From Flavivirga sp. 57AJ16 (lineage in GTDB: Bacteria; Bacteroidota; Bacteroidia; Flavobacteriales; Flavobacteriaceae), in contig NZ_JAQZAT010000009.1 of NCBI RefSeq assembly GCF_028736925.1, positions 62,001-126,000 on the forward strand: 64,000 nucleotides of DNA, in the 5' to 3' direction. The notes under the pieces were generated by a model, which had not been told where the DNA came from, searched no databases, and worked only from the letters and a program-made list of their open reading frames with translations. Of the stretch, positions 54,124 through 62,578 are shown piece by piece. Made by a program: the position numbers and the translations under genes. Numbering within the stretch: the stretch's first letter is position 1; each line of letters opens with the position of its first letter.

Positions 54124-54582
54124 TTAGCTGGAAAAATTTAATGCGTATCTCGGTTTTTCATTTTCAGACTCAAACAGTTTTGTGTAATCCATAACGTTAG
54201 AAACATTATCCAAATAACATAAAAAGGTTACTACTTCGCTCAAACCATTAAACAAAACATCTTTATCTGTAGGGTTTTTGGGTTTTTCATTTTTATAGTG
54301 AAGCGGTAATCTATATCCGCAAGTATTCAGGAAAATGTGCTCAATTTTTAATAACTCTAGAGGTGTGTATCCATTAAATTTTTTACCAAGTGTTTGGTGT
54401 ACTTTACCAATATAATTCAATTCTAATGCCCCATGGGAATCAGAGAGGTATTTCCAGCTATCATTATTATCTAAAATATTTCCAACGGCACATTGCTTAC
54501 AACATTCTGGATTCAATTCATTGTTGTGAAATGCCGTATATAACTTTTTTAAAGCCTGCTCTAAACGTTTTGAAGTTTTCAT
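54124..54582 (-). CDS. small cysteine-containing protein linked to nqr
   Basis: A 152-residue soluble protein with a cysteine cluster near residues 28-31 (PECCKQCAVGNILDN) and an additional Cys at about 87. The body is helical (YTPLELLKIEHIFLNTCGYRLP). Similar small proteins are often labelled NADH-quinone reductase subunit F in Flavobacteriaceae, but it has none of the NqrF domains; that label comes from the neighbourhood. Metal or Fe-S binding through CCxxC is possible. Convergent with nqrF. Confidence 0.78.
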   Translation of the reverse strand: MKTSKRLEQALKKLYTAFHNNELNPECCKQCAVGNILDNNDSWKYLSDSHGALELNYIGKVHQTLGKKFNGYTPLELLKIEHIFLNTCGYRLPLHYKNEKPKNPTDKDVLFNGLSEVVTFLCYLDNVSNVMDYTKLFESENEKPRYALNFSS

Positions 54583-54789
54583 AAGCCGTATTTTTAGATT
54601 AAGTTACTAAAAAATATAAACTTCAACTGTCAAATTAGTCTTAAATTTTTATTGACTAGATACGAAGTATTAGCGGTTAACGTTAAATAAACATACAATT
54701 TCCATAATCGAATAATGGATATTCATAGGATGATTATAATGGAAACCGACATCTTTCATGACAAATAAAAAATAGTGAATATAAATTAT

Positions 54790-54885
54790 ATGAAACGCCC
54801 ATGAGAATTGCTTTCACACACACGAGGATGATTATCAAGGCGCTCCATATGACCTCTAAAACAATAAAAATAAACATATGAAAAG
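54790..54885 (+). repeat. duplicated 96-bp leader block, copy 2
   Basis: 93 of 96 bases match 194-289, no gaps. The block ends in the first codons of the DUF4846 gene (ATGAAAAG). See copy 1. Confidence 0.9.
54801..54881 (+). CDS. possible 26-residue leader peptide overlapping the DUF4846 gene
   Basis: Same frame as 205-285, beginning MRIAFTHTRMII; one residue differs (Phe15 to Leu). The TGA overlaps the ATG of the next gene as ATGA. Retention of the frame in both copies is the only evidence for translation. Confidence 0.35.
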   Translation: MRIAFTHTRMIIKALHMTSKTIKINI

Positions 54886-55744
54886 GCTTTTAGTTTTAAT
54901 TTTTGCGGTAATAATAGTGGCTATCATGTTACAAATAAAACCTGTAAAAAGTAAAGCTAAAAGATTGGTAGCTTCATTAGAGGCACCGAACCTATTAAAT
55001 AAAGATAGCCTCACTATTAAAACTAGGGTTAATCTTCCAAAAGGTTATAAGCGGGTTGCATATCCTAAAGGGTCTTTTCAGGAGTATTTACGTCATTATA
55101 AGTTAAAGCCGTTTGGCACCAAGATTATTAATTATGATGGCTCAGAGTATTATTGGCAACAAGGACACATAGGAATATTGGATATTCCAGTGCCAAAGAA
55201 TGGTTTGCAACAATGTGCAGACGCTTTAATTAGAGTGAGAAGTGAGTATCTATGGGACCACAATAGGAAAGATGAGATTGGTTTTAATTTTACTAGCGGA
55301 CATTATTGTTCTTGGAAGCAATATGCAGCGGGTTATCGCCCTAAAATTAATGGCAATCAAGTGACATTTCATAAATCAGCTTCAATAAATCATTCCAAAG
55401 AGAACTTTTATAAGTATTTAAATTTGATTTATATGTATTCTGGAACACTTTCATTGTATCATGAATTACCTAAAATAGAACATGCAAAAGATCTTAAAAT
55501 TGGTGACATGCTAATTAAGGGTGGGGCTCCTGGGCATATTGTTATGATCTGTGATGAAGTTATAAATAATAAAGGAGAGAAATTATATTTGTTATTTCAA
55601 GGAAATACCCCAGCTCAAAGTGTACATTTGGTTAAGAACTTAGAAGATTCAAATATCTCACCTTGGTACCTCCTTAAAAAAAATGCGGTCATTCCGGTTT
55701 CAAATTATACATTTGGGAGTTCTAAATTTGTTCAATTTAAATAG
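54878..55744 (+). CDS. DUF4846-domain protein, membrane-anchored or secreted
   Basis: A 288-residue protein: a hydrophobic N-terminus (MKRLLVLIFAVIIVAIMLQI, signal or anchor) followed by the DUF4846 pattern (GYKRVAYPKGSFQEYLRHYKL, then DIPVPKNGLQQCADALIRVRSEYLW and GFNFTSGHYCSWKQYAAGYRP). Family members are extracytoplasmic and uncharacterised. LQQCAD and SGH(Y)CSW are conserved but no catalytic scheme is known. The start codon is inside the duplicated leader. No operon partner on this strand. Confidence 0.85.
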   Translation: MKRLLVLIFAVIIVAIMLQIKPVKSKAKRLVASLEAPNLLNKDSLTIKTRVNLPKGYKRVAYPKGSFQEYLRHYKLKPFGTKIINYDGSEYYWQQGHIGILDIPVPKNGLQQCADALIRVRSEYLWDHNRKDEIGFNFTSGHYCSWKQYAAGYRPKINGNQVTFHKSASINHSKENFYKYLNLIYMYSGTLSLYHELPKIEHAKDLKIGDMLIKGGAPGHIVMICDEVINNKGEKLYLLFQGNTPAQSVHLVKNLEDSNISPWYLLKKNAVIPVSNYTFGSSKFVQFK

Positions 55745-56182
55745 GGGGCTTTTTATAAAATATAAATAAAGTAAAAAACGGTCCCTGCAGGTGCACATTA
55801 TTAAATAGAGCACGAATGGCGCTAATTCACACGAATCCAACATCCCTCTTAGTATTGAGACCCAGCACAAACATGAATCCCTAGTCCATATAGATTTGAA
55901 ATCTGACTACCAACAGATTAAATAGGTTCATGCTTATTGCATAGCAGGAAAAATTCGTGATACCCGTGTCAACTTTTATTGTTCATTACATATGTCAATA
56001 TTTGTGTGCCAAGCGGCTGCGTTCTATAACAGGATAGACTATTTTCAATGACAATCGTGTTCCAACAGAAGAAATGGTATAAAAAACAAAAGCTTTACCA
56101 AAAATGAGTAAAGCTTTTGTTTTTAACCAATTAAAGTTTAACTTTTTTATTTAGAAAAAGTTAAATAAGTTCTGTATGATCA
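55745..56182. other. 438-bp spacer with dispersed repeats
   Basis: GAGCACGAATGGCGCTAATT at about 55806 and CGTGATACCCGTGTCAACTT at about 55956 belong to the CACGAAT-type repeat also present at 2.2-2.6 kb and 11.1-11.6 kb. No gene is visible; a terminator ends the region. Confidence 0.5.
56081..56125 (-). terminator. intrinsic terminator of the 249-residue lipoprotein gene
   Basis: A 17-pair perfect stem (AAAAACAAAAGCTTTAC/GTAAAGCTTTTGTTTTT), loop of about 9 bases, 58 bases beyond the lipoprotein stop. Symmetric, so bidirectional use is possible. Confidence 0.85.
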
Positions 56183-56932
56183 TTAATCGTCTAAATCAGA
56201 TTTGTTATAAACCCAACTAGGTAATGCAGAACTATCAAAATTAGGCTTCCTTGTGGTATTTACATTTTCAAAACAAGAAGCATATACTAACGATTTAACA
56301 CTTAAGATATTATATACTTTGTCATGTTGTTCTTTTGTAAATGTTCCAAATACAAGGTTGGGATCAACAGATTTATATGCACCATCTTCTAACATAAAAG
56401 CAAACATGGTTTTTACGTCACTTTCATAAAAATCTGTATTTTTATCGTAGTCTGCTTCATTATCTATATAACTTTTTCCAGCTACTAAAAGGTATTCATT
56501 TCCTGATTTTAAATTCTTAACACTAACGGTACCTCTAAATAAAAGGTGGTAATCATCATTATATAATCCTGGTTTTCCTTTTACCTTATCTTTGTTTCTA
56601 TTATAGAATTCTTCAAAATAAGGAGAACTTAGACGTTTTATTTGGCTAGAATGTACATGTTTCAAGAATTCTTCTTTCGTTTTAAAAAAAGCAGGTAAAT
56701 TTTCAGCACAGTATCCTGGATACCATTTTGGGATATATTCATCATGTAATAATTCATGACTCCCTTTTTTAAAGATTACTGGACGTTCATAAACTCTTGG
56801 ATTATAGAATTTATAATTTCCAATTTTGAACAATTCACAGCCATCAGCAGTGATGGCACTTTCTTTTACTCCTGTTTTGCATGAAACAATAAAACAAAAA
56901 AGTGCTAGAGTTTTAAGTATTGTTTTATTCAT
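56183..56932 (-). CDS. hypothetical lipoprotein, 249 residues
   Basis: Lipoprotein signal MNKTILKTLALFCFIVSC (Cys18 acylated; lipobox FIVSC), then a soluble beta-rich body with many aromatic residues (YKFYNPRVYERPVIFKKG, YIPKWYPGYCAENLPAFF). No family recognised. It is isolated, transcribed between two long AT-rich spacers and ends at a strong terminator. Outer-membrane anchoring on the periplasmic side is the default expectation. Confidence 0.75.
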   Translation of the reverse strand: MNKTILKTLALFCFIVSCKTGVKESAITADGCELFKIGNYKFYNPRVYERPVIFKKGSHELLHDEYIPKWYPGYCAENLPAFFKTKEEFLKHVHSSQIKRLSSPYFEEFYNRNKDKVKGKPGLYNDDYHLLFRGTVSVKNLKSGNEYLLVAGKSYIDNEADYDKNTDFYESDVKTMFAFMLEDGAYKSVDPNLVFGTFTKEQHDKVYNILSVKSLVYASCFENVNTTRKPNFDSSALPSWVYNKSDLDD

Positions 56933-57319
56933 AATTAAAGTATTGTTGTAAACTCAAAAAATAGTTGGTTTCAAGCTTACATGGTTAAATTCATTTTAAA
57001 GAACAAACTTAATGTTTATTCTACGTTTTGGGTTTTGTTAGCGCATTATTAAATTTATGGTTAATTTTAACAGCGCGGTAAATATATATTTTTTTTCCAA
57101 TAAGGTAGATTAAAAGCATATATAATCGATAAAATACATGTTTTGTGTTGTAAAATCTTATTTATTGACTATATTTATATGTTTAATCTTACATGTGCAG
57201 TATAGGATTATGTAAGTTTTTTTAAACACAATTATTTGCTCACATAAAATATTATGTGAAAAAATAATTCATAATTTTTAAATCTAGGGTTAGTTGATTA
57301 TTAATATTAATTTTGTCTT
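56933..57319. other. 387-bp AT-rich spacer
   Basis: Divergent promoter region between the lipoprotein gene and the apbE operon. Very AT-rich with several ATAT runs; no box pair or gene could be fixed. Confidence 0.45.
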
Positions 57320-57697
57320 ATGAGCAAACCACTTACAGAACAAGAATTGCATAACTTGGCTATGAATTATGTTGGAAAAGATTTGGAACAGCGTGGTTTT
57401 GAATTTATAGCTGTGAATAGTAAGCTTAAAAAGCATCCGCAATTTGTTTGCATCGATAAAAACAAACAGTACTATTTTGTTATTGTAAGAGCCGTTATAT
57501 TACCAGACAACCCTAATAATTATGATGTTGTTTGGATGGAGTCGTTTAAAAAGCATGCCAGGGAAAAGGATGCAAAAGTTTTATATGCTGGGGTTGGTTT
57601 AGGAAATATAGATAATAAAAAAGGAAAGATTTTTTTAGATGAAGAATACCTTTTAGAGTATAACGGCATACAGGTTTTAGAAACCAATTTTAATTAA
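57320..57697 (+). CDS. hypothetical protein, 125 residues, upstream of apbE
   Basis: A soluble alpha/beta protein without recognised family. An N-terminal helical part (LTEQELHNLAMNYVGKDLEQ) precedes strands such as FVCIDKNKQYYFVIVRAVIL and VVWMESFKKHAREKDAKVLY. Helix-then-beta hairpin with conserved charged ends is reminiscent of the PD-(D/E)xK fold, but the catalytic triad is not evident. Its stop codon is directly followed by the apbE ATG, so it is co-transcribed and probably coupled, which suggests a role in flavinylation or NQR assembly. Confidence 0.75.
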   Translation: MSKPLTEQELHNLAMNYVGKDLEQRGFEFIAVNSKLKKHPQFVCIDKNKQYYFVIVRAVILPDNPNNYDVVWMESFKKHAREKDAKVLYAGVGLGNIDNKKGKIFLDEEYLLEYNGIQVLETNFN

Positions 57698-58672
57698 ATG
57701 AAGCAGATTACAATAATCCTAACGGTTTTATTATTAATATCTTGTAAAACAGATCGAAAGAACACAAAAATTTCTGGAAATGTTTTTGGAACATTTTACG
57801 AGGTCACTTATAGCTCAGATATAAATTATGAAAAACAACTTGATAGTTTATTTTATGTGATAAATAAATCATTATCTACTTACCAAACAAATTCAGATAT
57901 TTCTAAATTAAACAGAAATGAAGTTGTTGAGGTCGATGCCCATTTTAAAAGGGTATACGAGATTTCAAAAGTAATTCATAAAGAAACTGAAGGTGCTTTC
58001 GACCCTACTATTGGAGCTGTTGTAAATGCCTGGGATTTTGGTCCGGAAGGCAAAATTGTTAATTTGGACAGTTTGAAAATAGATAGCTTAATGCTTACGG
58101 TTGGTTTTGATAAAGTCCGTAGAACCCATAATACGATTACCAAACCAAAAGGCACATTTTTAGATTTTAATGCCATAGCAAAAGGATATGCCGTAGATGT
58201 TATTGCAAAATTTTTGGAGACTGAAAATACTAAGAATTATATCGTTAATATAGGAGGCGAACTTAGTGCCAAAGGCATTAATGTTGAGAAGAATAGTGGT
58301 TGGACAGTTGGTGTTGAAAATCCTAATTTTGATGGCACCCGATCACTTTCCAGAACGCTTGTTTTAACTAATGAGGCGATGGCAACTTCTGGAACGTACC
58401 GAAAGTTTAAAACGGATAAGGACGGTAACCGATATGCTCATATTATAGATCCCAAAACAGGTTACCCAAGTAAAACTAATTTATTAAGCATTTCTGTAAT
58501 TACGACAGATTGCATGACGGCCGATGCTTATGCTACGGCATTTAAAACCATGGGGATTGAAAAAGTAAAAACCTTTTTGAAATCACATTCAGAACTTAAA
58601 GTGTTTTTAATTTTTGAAAATGAAAAAAAGGCATTGGAAACACTTTCATTAAATGGGTTTCCTGAAAACTAA
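57698..58672 (+). CDS. apbE: FAD:protein FMN transferase
   Basis: A 324-residue periplasmic lipoprotein (signal MKQITIILTVLLLISC, lipobox LLISC) that transfers FMN from FAD to Thr of target proteins such as NqrB and NqrC. Family motifs: ISGNVFGTFYEVTY, LSTYQTNSDISKLNR, GAFDPTIGAVVNAWDFGP, LDFNAIAKGYAVD, NIGGELSAKG and YAHIIDPKTGYPS. Mg2+ and substrate residues are in the last two. Same strand as nqr, 3.7 kb away. Its last four bases overlap the end of the convergent methyltransferase gene. Confidence 0.96.
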   Translation: MKQITIILTVLLLISCKTDRKNTKISGNVFGTFYEVTYSSDINYEKQLDSLFYVINKSLSTYQTNSDISKLNRNEVVEVDAHFKRVYEISKVIHKETEGAFDPTIGAVVNAWDFGPEGKIVNLDSLKIDSLMLTVGFDKVRRTHNTITKPKGTFLDFNAIAKGYAVDVIAKFLETENTKNYIVNIGGELSAKGINVEKNSGWTVGVENPNFDGTRSLSRTLVLTNEAMATSGTYRKFKTDKDGNRYAHIIDPKTGYPSKTNLLSISVITTDCMTADAYATAFKTMGIEKVKTFLKSHSELKVFLIFENEKKALETLSLNGFPEN

Positions 58673-59436
58673 GGCTTGTATACTACAGGGATAATCTCGC
58701 CTTTAGCTAAACAATATTTTGTAACATCTGCTCCAGAAAGTGTTGATGTATAATCAATTTCATCCACCTTAAAACCGATGCTTCGAAGTTTATCAAAATA
58801 ATCACGTCCATAAACGCGTACATGATCATATTGACCAAATATTTTTGCACGCTCTTTTTTATCGGTAATCGTGTTATCCTCAAATGTTTTTTCTCTTGAT
58901 AAGTCCTGCGGAATTTGAAGAATTGCCATTCCGTTAGGTTTTAAAACACGATACAGTTCTTGCATGGCTTTGGTGTCATCTGGAATATGTTCTAGTACAT
59001 GATTACATAAAATGGTATCATAGCTATTATCTTCGAACGGAAGATGGCATATATCAGCTTTAACATCTGCAATAGGGGATAATAAATCCGTCGTTGTGTA
59101 ATCTAGGTTTTTGAGTCTCTTAAAGCGTTTTAAAAAGCATTGTTCTGGGGCAAAATGAAGGACCTTCTTATTCGCCGTAAATAAGTCGGTTTCGTTTTTT
59201 AAATACAACCATAACAGCCTATGGCGTTCTAAAGATAGTGTAGAAGGGGAGAGTGCATTATTGCGTTGTGTGCCATAACCATAGGGTAAAAAGCTTTTAA
59301 AGCTCCTGCCGTCTATAGGGTCTGTATAAGTATTACCCTTTAAAAAGAGCGCTAAAATAGGGCGAATAATATAACTGAGCCTGATAAGTAGAGGCCTTGG
59401 AATAAAATTTAGTATGAATTTAAAGAGTTTTTTCAA
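58669..59436 (-). CDS. class I SAM-dependent methyltransferase
   Basis: A 255-residue methyltransferase. VLHFAPEQCFLKRFKRL replaces the usual GxGxG SAM loop in this subfamily, followed by YTTTDLLSPIADVKADICHLPFEDNSYDTILCNHVLEHIPDDTKAM. The N-terminus has a hydrophobic segment (ILNFIPRPLLIRLSYIIRPI) that may touch the membrane. The start is TTG at 59436; no upstream ATG is in frame. The left inverted repeat of the GxxExxY unit ends 12 bp from this start. The substrate is unknown. Confidence 0.88.
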   Translation of the reverse strand: MKKLFKFILNFIPRPLLIRLSYIIRPILALFLKGNTYTDPIDGRSFKSFLPYGYGTQRNNALSPSTLSLERHRLLWLYLKNETDLFTANKKVLHFAPEQCFLKRFKRLKNLDYTTTDLLSPIADVKADICHLPFEDNSYDTILCNHVLEHIPDDTKAMQELYRVLKPNGMAILQIPQDLSREKTFEDNTITDKKERAKIFGQYDHVRVYGRDYFDKLRSIGFKVDEIDYTSTLSGADVTKYCLAKGEIIPVVYKP

Positions 59437-59447
59437 GATATTTTTTT

Positions 59448-59486
59448 CACAGAGTTACTCAGAGAATCCACAGAGATTCACTGAGG
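59448..59486. repeat. left inverted repeat flanking the GxxExxY gene
   Basis: CACAGAGTTACTCAGAGAAT continues to GAG at 59483. It is about 75 percent identical to the reverse complement of 59864-59902 over 39 bases, with a shared core CAGAGAATC and GAGAT. Such GAGA-rich ends surround many genes of this family in Bacteroidota. Confidence 0.75.
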
Positions 59487-59855
59487 TGTATTTATAAACC
59501 GTTTAATGCCACTTTTTAAAAGTTTAGTATGAAAATTTATTAATAACCCCAATGGGTAATTTCCTAGTTTCATATAGGTCAATATCTGAGCAAAATGAAC
59601 ATTGGTAAAAGCTTCTACGGTTTTAAGTTCAATTACAATTTTATTTTCGACTAATAAGTCAATTCTATAACCATGATCTAATTTAATATCTTTATATTTT
59701 ATAGGGAGTGCCATTTCTTTAGTAACGTTTAACCCTAAATGCTTTAATTCAAAAAATAAGCATTCCTGATATGCAGATTCTAATAACCCTGGGCCTAAAG
59801 TTCGATGCACTTCAATAGCAGCCCCAATAATTTGTTCTGTAAGATTGTTATTCAT
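59478..59855 (-). CDS. GxxExxY family nuclease-like protein
   Basis: A 125-residue protein of the GxxExxY family. Gly23-x-x-Glu26-x-x-Tyr29 in GPGLLESAYQE is the defining motif, and HGYRIDLLVENKIVIELKTV has the PD-(D/E)xK core (Asp66, Glu76, Lys78), so a nuclease fold is likely. Both ends of the gene lie in the inverted repeats (59448-59486, 59864-59902), and the stop codon lies inside the left one. It is inserted between map and the methyltransferase gene; it may be a small mobile unit, though no transposase function is known for the family. Confidence 0.92.
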   Translation of the reverse strand: MNNNLTEQIIGAAIEVHRTLGPGLLESAYQECLFFELKHLGLNVTKEMALPIKYKDIKLDHGYRIDLLVENKIVIELKTVEAFTNVHFAQILTYMKLGNYPLGLLINFHTKLLKSGIKRFINTPQ

Positions 59856-59863
59856 TAATTTTT

Positions 59864-59902
59864 CTCTGTGTATCTCGGTAGATTCTCTGCGTATCTCCGC
59901 GA
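59864..59902. repeat. right inverted repeat flanking the GxxExxY gene
   Basis: CTCTGTGTATCTCGGTAGAT continues to CCGCG; inverse of the left repeat. It lies between the GxxExxY start and the map stop. Confidence 0.75.
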
Positions 59903-59908
59903 AATAAC

Positions 59909-60727
59909 CTATAAGATTAAAGCCTTTTGACGAAACTCATCTTCTTCATGGCTTTGAATCCCTAAAGCTTCATGTACATAGGTAAATGTTGATAGTATTT
60001 CAGGCTTTCCGTCTACAAGAGCGACATCATGTTCAAAGTGAACACTCGGTTTTCCATCCTGCGTTACAATAGTCCATCCGTCTTTTAATTGTCTCACTTT
60101 ATGGGTGCCGCCATTTATCATAGGCTCTATGGCTACTACCATCCCTTCAACAAATTTCTTGCCACGACCGCGTCTTCCATAGTTTGGCATTTCAGGATCT
60201 TCATGCATCTTTTTTCCTAGGCCATGACCAACTAATTCCCGAACCACACCATAACCGTGGTTTTCACAATGTTTTTGTATGGCATGCCCCACATCACCAA
60301 CACGGTTATTTGCTTTAAATTCCCTAATACCAACATAAAGGGATTCTTTGGTTACCTGTATGAGTTTTTTAGTTTCAGGGTCTACATCACCAATCTCAAA
60401 AGTATAAGCATGATCTCCATAAAAATCGTTCATTAAAGCACCACAATCAATAGAAACGATATCACCATTTTTTAAAGGTGTATTTGTGGGTAAACCGTGT
60501 ACTACAGCTTCGTTTACACTACAAAGTAAAGTCGATGGGCAGTCATACAATCCTAAAAAACCAGGTAAGGCGCCTTGGTCTCTTATAAATGCTTCAGCAA
60601 GCTTATCAAGTTGCATGGTGGTCACCCCCTCTTTAACTTCTTTTGCGAGCATACCAAGTGTTTTGGATACTATTAATGCACTTTGACGCATTAACTCAAT
60701 TTCTTCTTTTGTTTTTGTTATAATCAT
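59909..60727 (-). CDS. map: methionine aminopeptidase, type I
   Basis: A 272-residue enzyme that removes the N-terminal Met from new proteins. Metal ligands are complete: Asp in SIDCGALMNDFYGDHAY (two), His in GHGLGKKMHEDPE, Glu in AIEPMI and Glu in HFEHDVAL. HGLPTNTPLKNGDIVSIDCG is a typical block. The ATG at 60727 (MIITKTKEEIELMRQSA) is chosen; the frame to 60796 adds 23 unlikely residues. Essential housekeeping gene, divergent from the CoA-transferase. Confidence 0.96.
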   Translation of the reverse strand: MIITKTKEEIELMRQSALIVSKTLGMLAKEVKEGVTTMQLDKLAEAFIRDQGALPGFLGLYDCPSTLLCSVNEAVVHGLPTNTPLKNGDIVSIDCGALMNDFYGDHAYTFEIGDVDPETKKLIQVTKESLYVGIREFKANNRVGDVGHAIQKHCENHGYGVVRELVGHGLGKKMHEDPEMPNYGRRGRGKKFVEGMVVAIEPMINGGTHKVRQLKDGWTIVTQDGKPSVHFEHDVALVDGKPEILSTFTYVHEALGIQSHEEDEFRQKALIL

Positions 60728-60844
60728 GCTTAAAAAATAATGGCAAAGATACTTAAAATAAGTATTAATATTTTTTGATAACATGACTTTTGACATTTTT
60801 TAAGAGTCTACAAATGAATAAATTTATATACTAAATTGAATAAG

Positions 60845-62110
60845 ATGTATAAAAGAGTTCGTGCTGAAGATGCTGTTAAAATAATTAAAAGCAATGATAG
60901 GGTTTATATTCAGGCAGCAGCGGCGGCTCCCCAATTATTAATGGATGCTATGACAGAGCGCCATGAGGAATTAAAAAATGTTGAGGTCTGTCATTTACAT
61001 GTTGAAGGGAACACAGGCTACGCCAATCCTAAACTTAGTGATAGCTTTCATGTAAATTCATTTTTTATAGGAAATAATGTGCGTCATACATTAACATCCG
61101 GCAATGGGTCGTATACGCCAGTTTTTTTAAGTGAGCTGCCCTTGCTGTTTAAGAGAAATATTTTACCATTAGATGTCGCATTAATCCATGTATCTGTTCC
61201 AGATAAACATGGATATTGTTCATTGGGGGTTTCGGTTGAAGCTTGTCTGGCTGCCATAGGCAATGCGAAAACGGTCATAGCACAAGTAAACGAGCAAATG
61301 CCAAGAACGCATGGAGATGGTATTATTCATATCACAGAGATAGATTTATTTGTTGAATGTAACGATCCTATACCTACTCATATTTTTGGAACCCCATCAG
61401 CTATTGAACATAAAATTGGTGATTATGTAGCGCGTTTAATTGAAGATAAAAGTACGCTACAAATGGGAATTGGAACCATTCCTAATGCTGTATTGTCCCG
61501 TTTAACAAATCATAAAGATTTGGGATTGCATACTGAAATGTTTTCTGATGGGGTTATTGATTTAATATTAAAAGATGTGATTAATGGAAACTTTAAAGGT
61601 GTTAATCCTGGACGTACATTGGCCACATTTGTTATAGGTTCCAAACGGCTGTATGATTATGTTGATGATAATCCGTTTGTTGAAATGCGTGCTTCGGATT
61701 ATGTGAACGATGTTTCCATTATTAAGCAAAATCCTAAAATGGTAGCTATTAATTCTGCTATTGAGGTCGATTTAACAGGTCAAGTTTGTGCAGACTCCAT
61801 TGGAGCTAAAATGTATTCGGGGGTAGGTGGGCAAATGGATTATATTAGAGGTGCTTCTTTAAGTCATGACGGGAAAGCCATTATAGCATTGCCCTCAATT
61901 ACAAAAACAGGCGTTAGTAGGATTGTTCCGTTTTTAAAGCCGGGAGCTGGTGTGGTTACTACCAGAGCACATGTACATTATGTTGTTACCGAATACGGAA
62001 TAGCCAACTTATATGGTAAAACGATTAAAGAAAGGGTTAAGGCATTAGTGAATATTGCACACCCGGATCATAGAGCATCTATTGATAAGGCCTATTATCA
62101 ATTAATTTAA
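60845..62110 (+). CDS. acetyl-CoA hydrolase/4-hydroxybutyrate CoA-transferase family protein
   Basis: A 421-residue family I-like CoA-transferase. Signatures: NDRVYIQAAAAAPQLLMDAM, ALIHVSVPDKHGYCSLGVSVE, LQMGIGTIPNAVL, LGLHTEMFSDGVIDL, and YSGVGGQMDYIRGASLS; VVTEYGIANLYGKTIKERV is the C-terminal motif. It moves CoA among short acyl groups such as acetate, butyrate or succinate; the substrate is not readable. The ATG at 60845 is preferred over an in-frame TTG at 60836. Divergent from map; convergent with the HAD gene. Confidence 0.92.
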   Translation: MYKRVRAEDAVKIIKSNDRVYIQAAAAAPQLLMDAMTERHEELKNVEVCHLHVEGNTGYANPKLSDSFHVNSFFIGNNVRHTLTSGNGSYTPVFLSELPLLFKRNILPLDVALIHVSVPDKHGYCSLGVSVEACLAAIGNAKTVIAQVNEQMPRTHGDGIIHITEIDLFVECNDPIPTHIFGTPSAIEHKIGDYVARLIEDKSTLQMGIGTIPNAVLSRLTNHKDLGLHTEMFSDGVIDLILKDVINGNFKGVNPGRTLATFVIGSKRLYDYVDDNPFVEMRASDYVNDVSIIKQNPKMVAINSAIEVDLTGQVCADSIGAKMYSGVGGQMDYIRGASLSHDGKAIIALPSITKTGVSRIVPFLKPGAGVVTTRAHVHYVVTEYGIANLYGKTIKERVKALVNIAHPDHRASIDKAYYQLI

Positions 62111-62117
62111 GAAGGTA

Positions 62118-62522
62118 CTATTTTAGAAAACTAAAGAGGCCTTTCTTTTTTTCAACCTCGGGAGGTTTTGTATTTGTGAGTAATTGATATATTTCACCCC
62201 AACCTAAAAAACCTCCAATGTTTCTGTCGTCAATAAATAAATCGGCATTAATTTTTCTGCTTATATCATCAGTGTACACCTCTTCCGGAAAGCTTCTGTT
62301 TACAGCATAAAAAAAGATACCGTGAACCTCACAGAATTTAACAGCTTCATTTAACCTTTCACCACTTCTGTAGGTCCATAATATAAGACGATGCCCATCA
62401 TCTTGTAGCTTTTTTAAAGTTTCAAAAGCGAACAATATCGGTTTTCCTATTTTAGGATAGGCATCCTCAACAATAGTGCCATCAAAATCTATTGCAATTA
62501 TGAGTTGATTGTTAAAATTCAT
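62118..62522 (-). CDS. small HAD-type hydrolase (BT0820-like)
   Basis: A 134-residue phosphatase-like protein of the HAD superfamily without cap domain. Motif I is IAIDFDGTIVE (nucleophile Asp in DFDGT), motif II is ILWTYRSGER, motif III is a Lys in ISRKINADL and motif IV is LFIDDRNIGG. Proteins of this size and motif set act on small phosphate esters. It lies 57 bp downstream of gpmI on the same strand and may be in its transcript. Confidence 0.9.
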   Translation of the reverse strand: MNFNNQLIIAIDFDGTIVEDAYPKIGKPILFAFETLKKLQDDGHRLILWTYRSGERLNEAVKFCEVHGIFFYAVNRSFPEEVYTDDISRKINADLFIDDRNIGGFLGWGEIYQLLTNTKPPEVEKKKGLFSFLK

Positions 62523-62578
62523 ATCAAGTTATAAACTTGGGTTTACAACAAAAGTACAATAATTTATTTTTTACTTAT

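Noticed and set aside
54124-54582. Second NqrF subunit
   Set aside because: No ferredoxin, FAD or NAD domain; only the location suggests the name.
60836-60844. TTG at 60836 as start of the CoA-transferase
   Set aside because: An in-frame ATG follows three codons later and fits the family start equally well.
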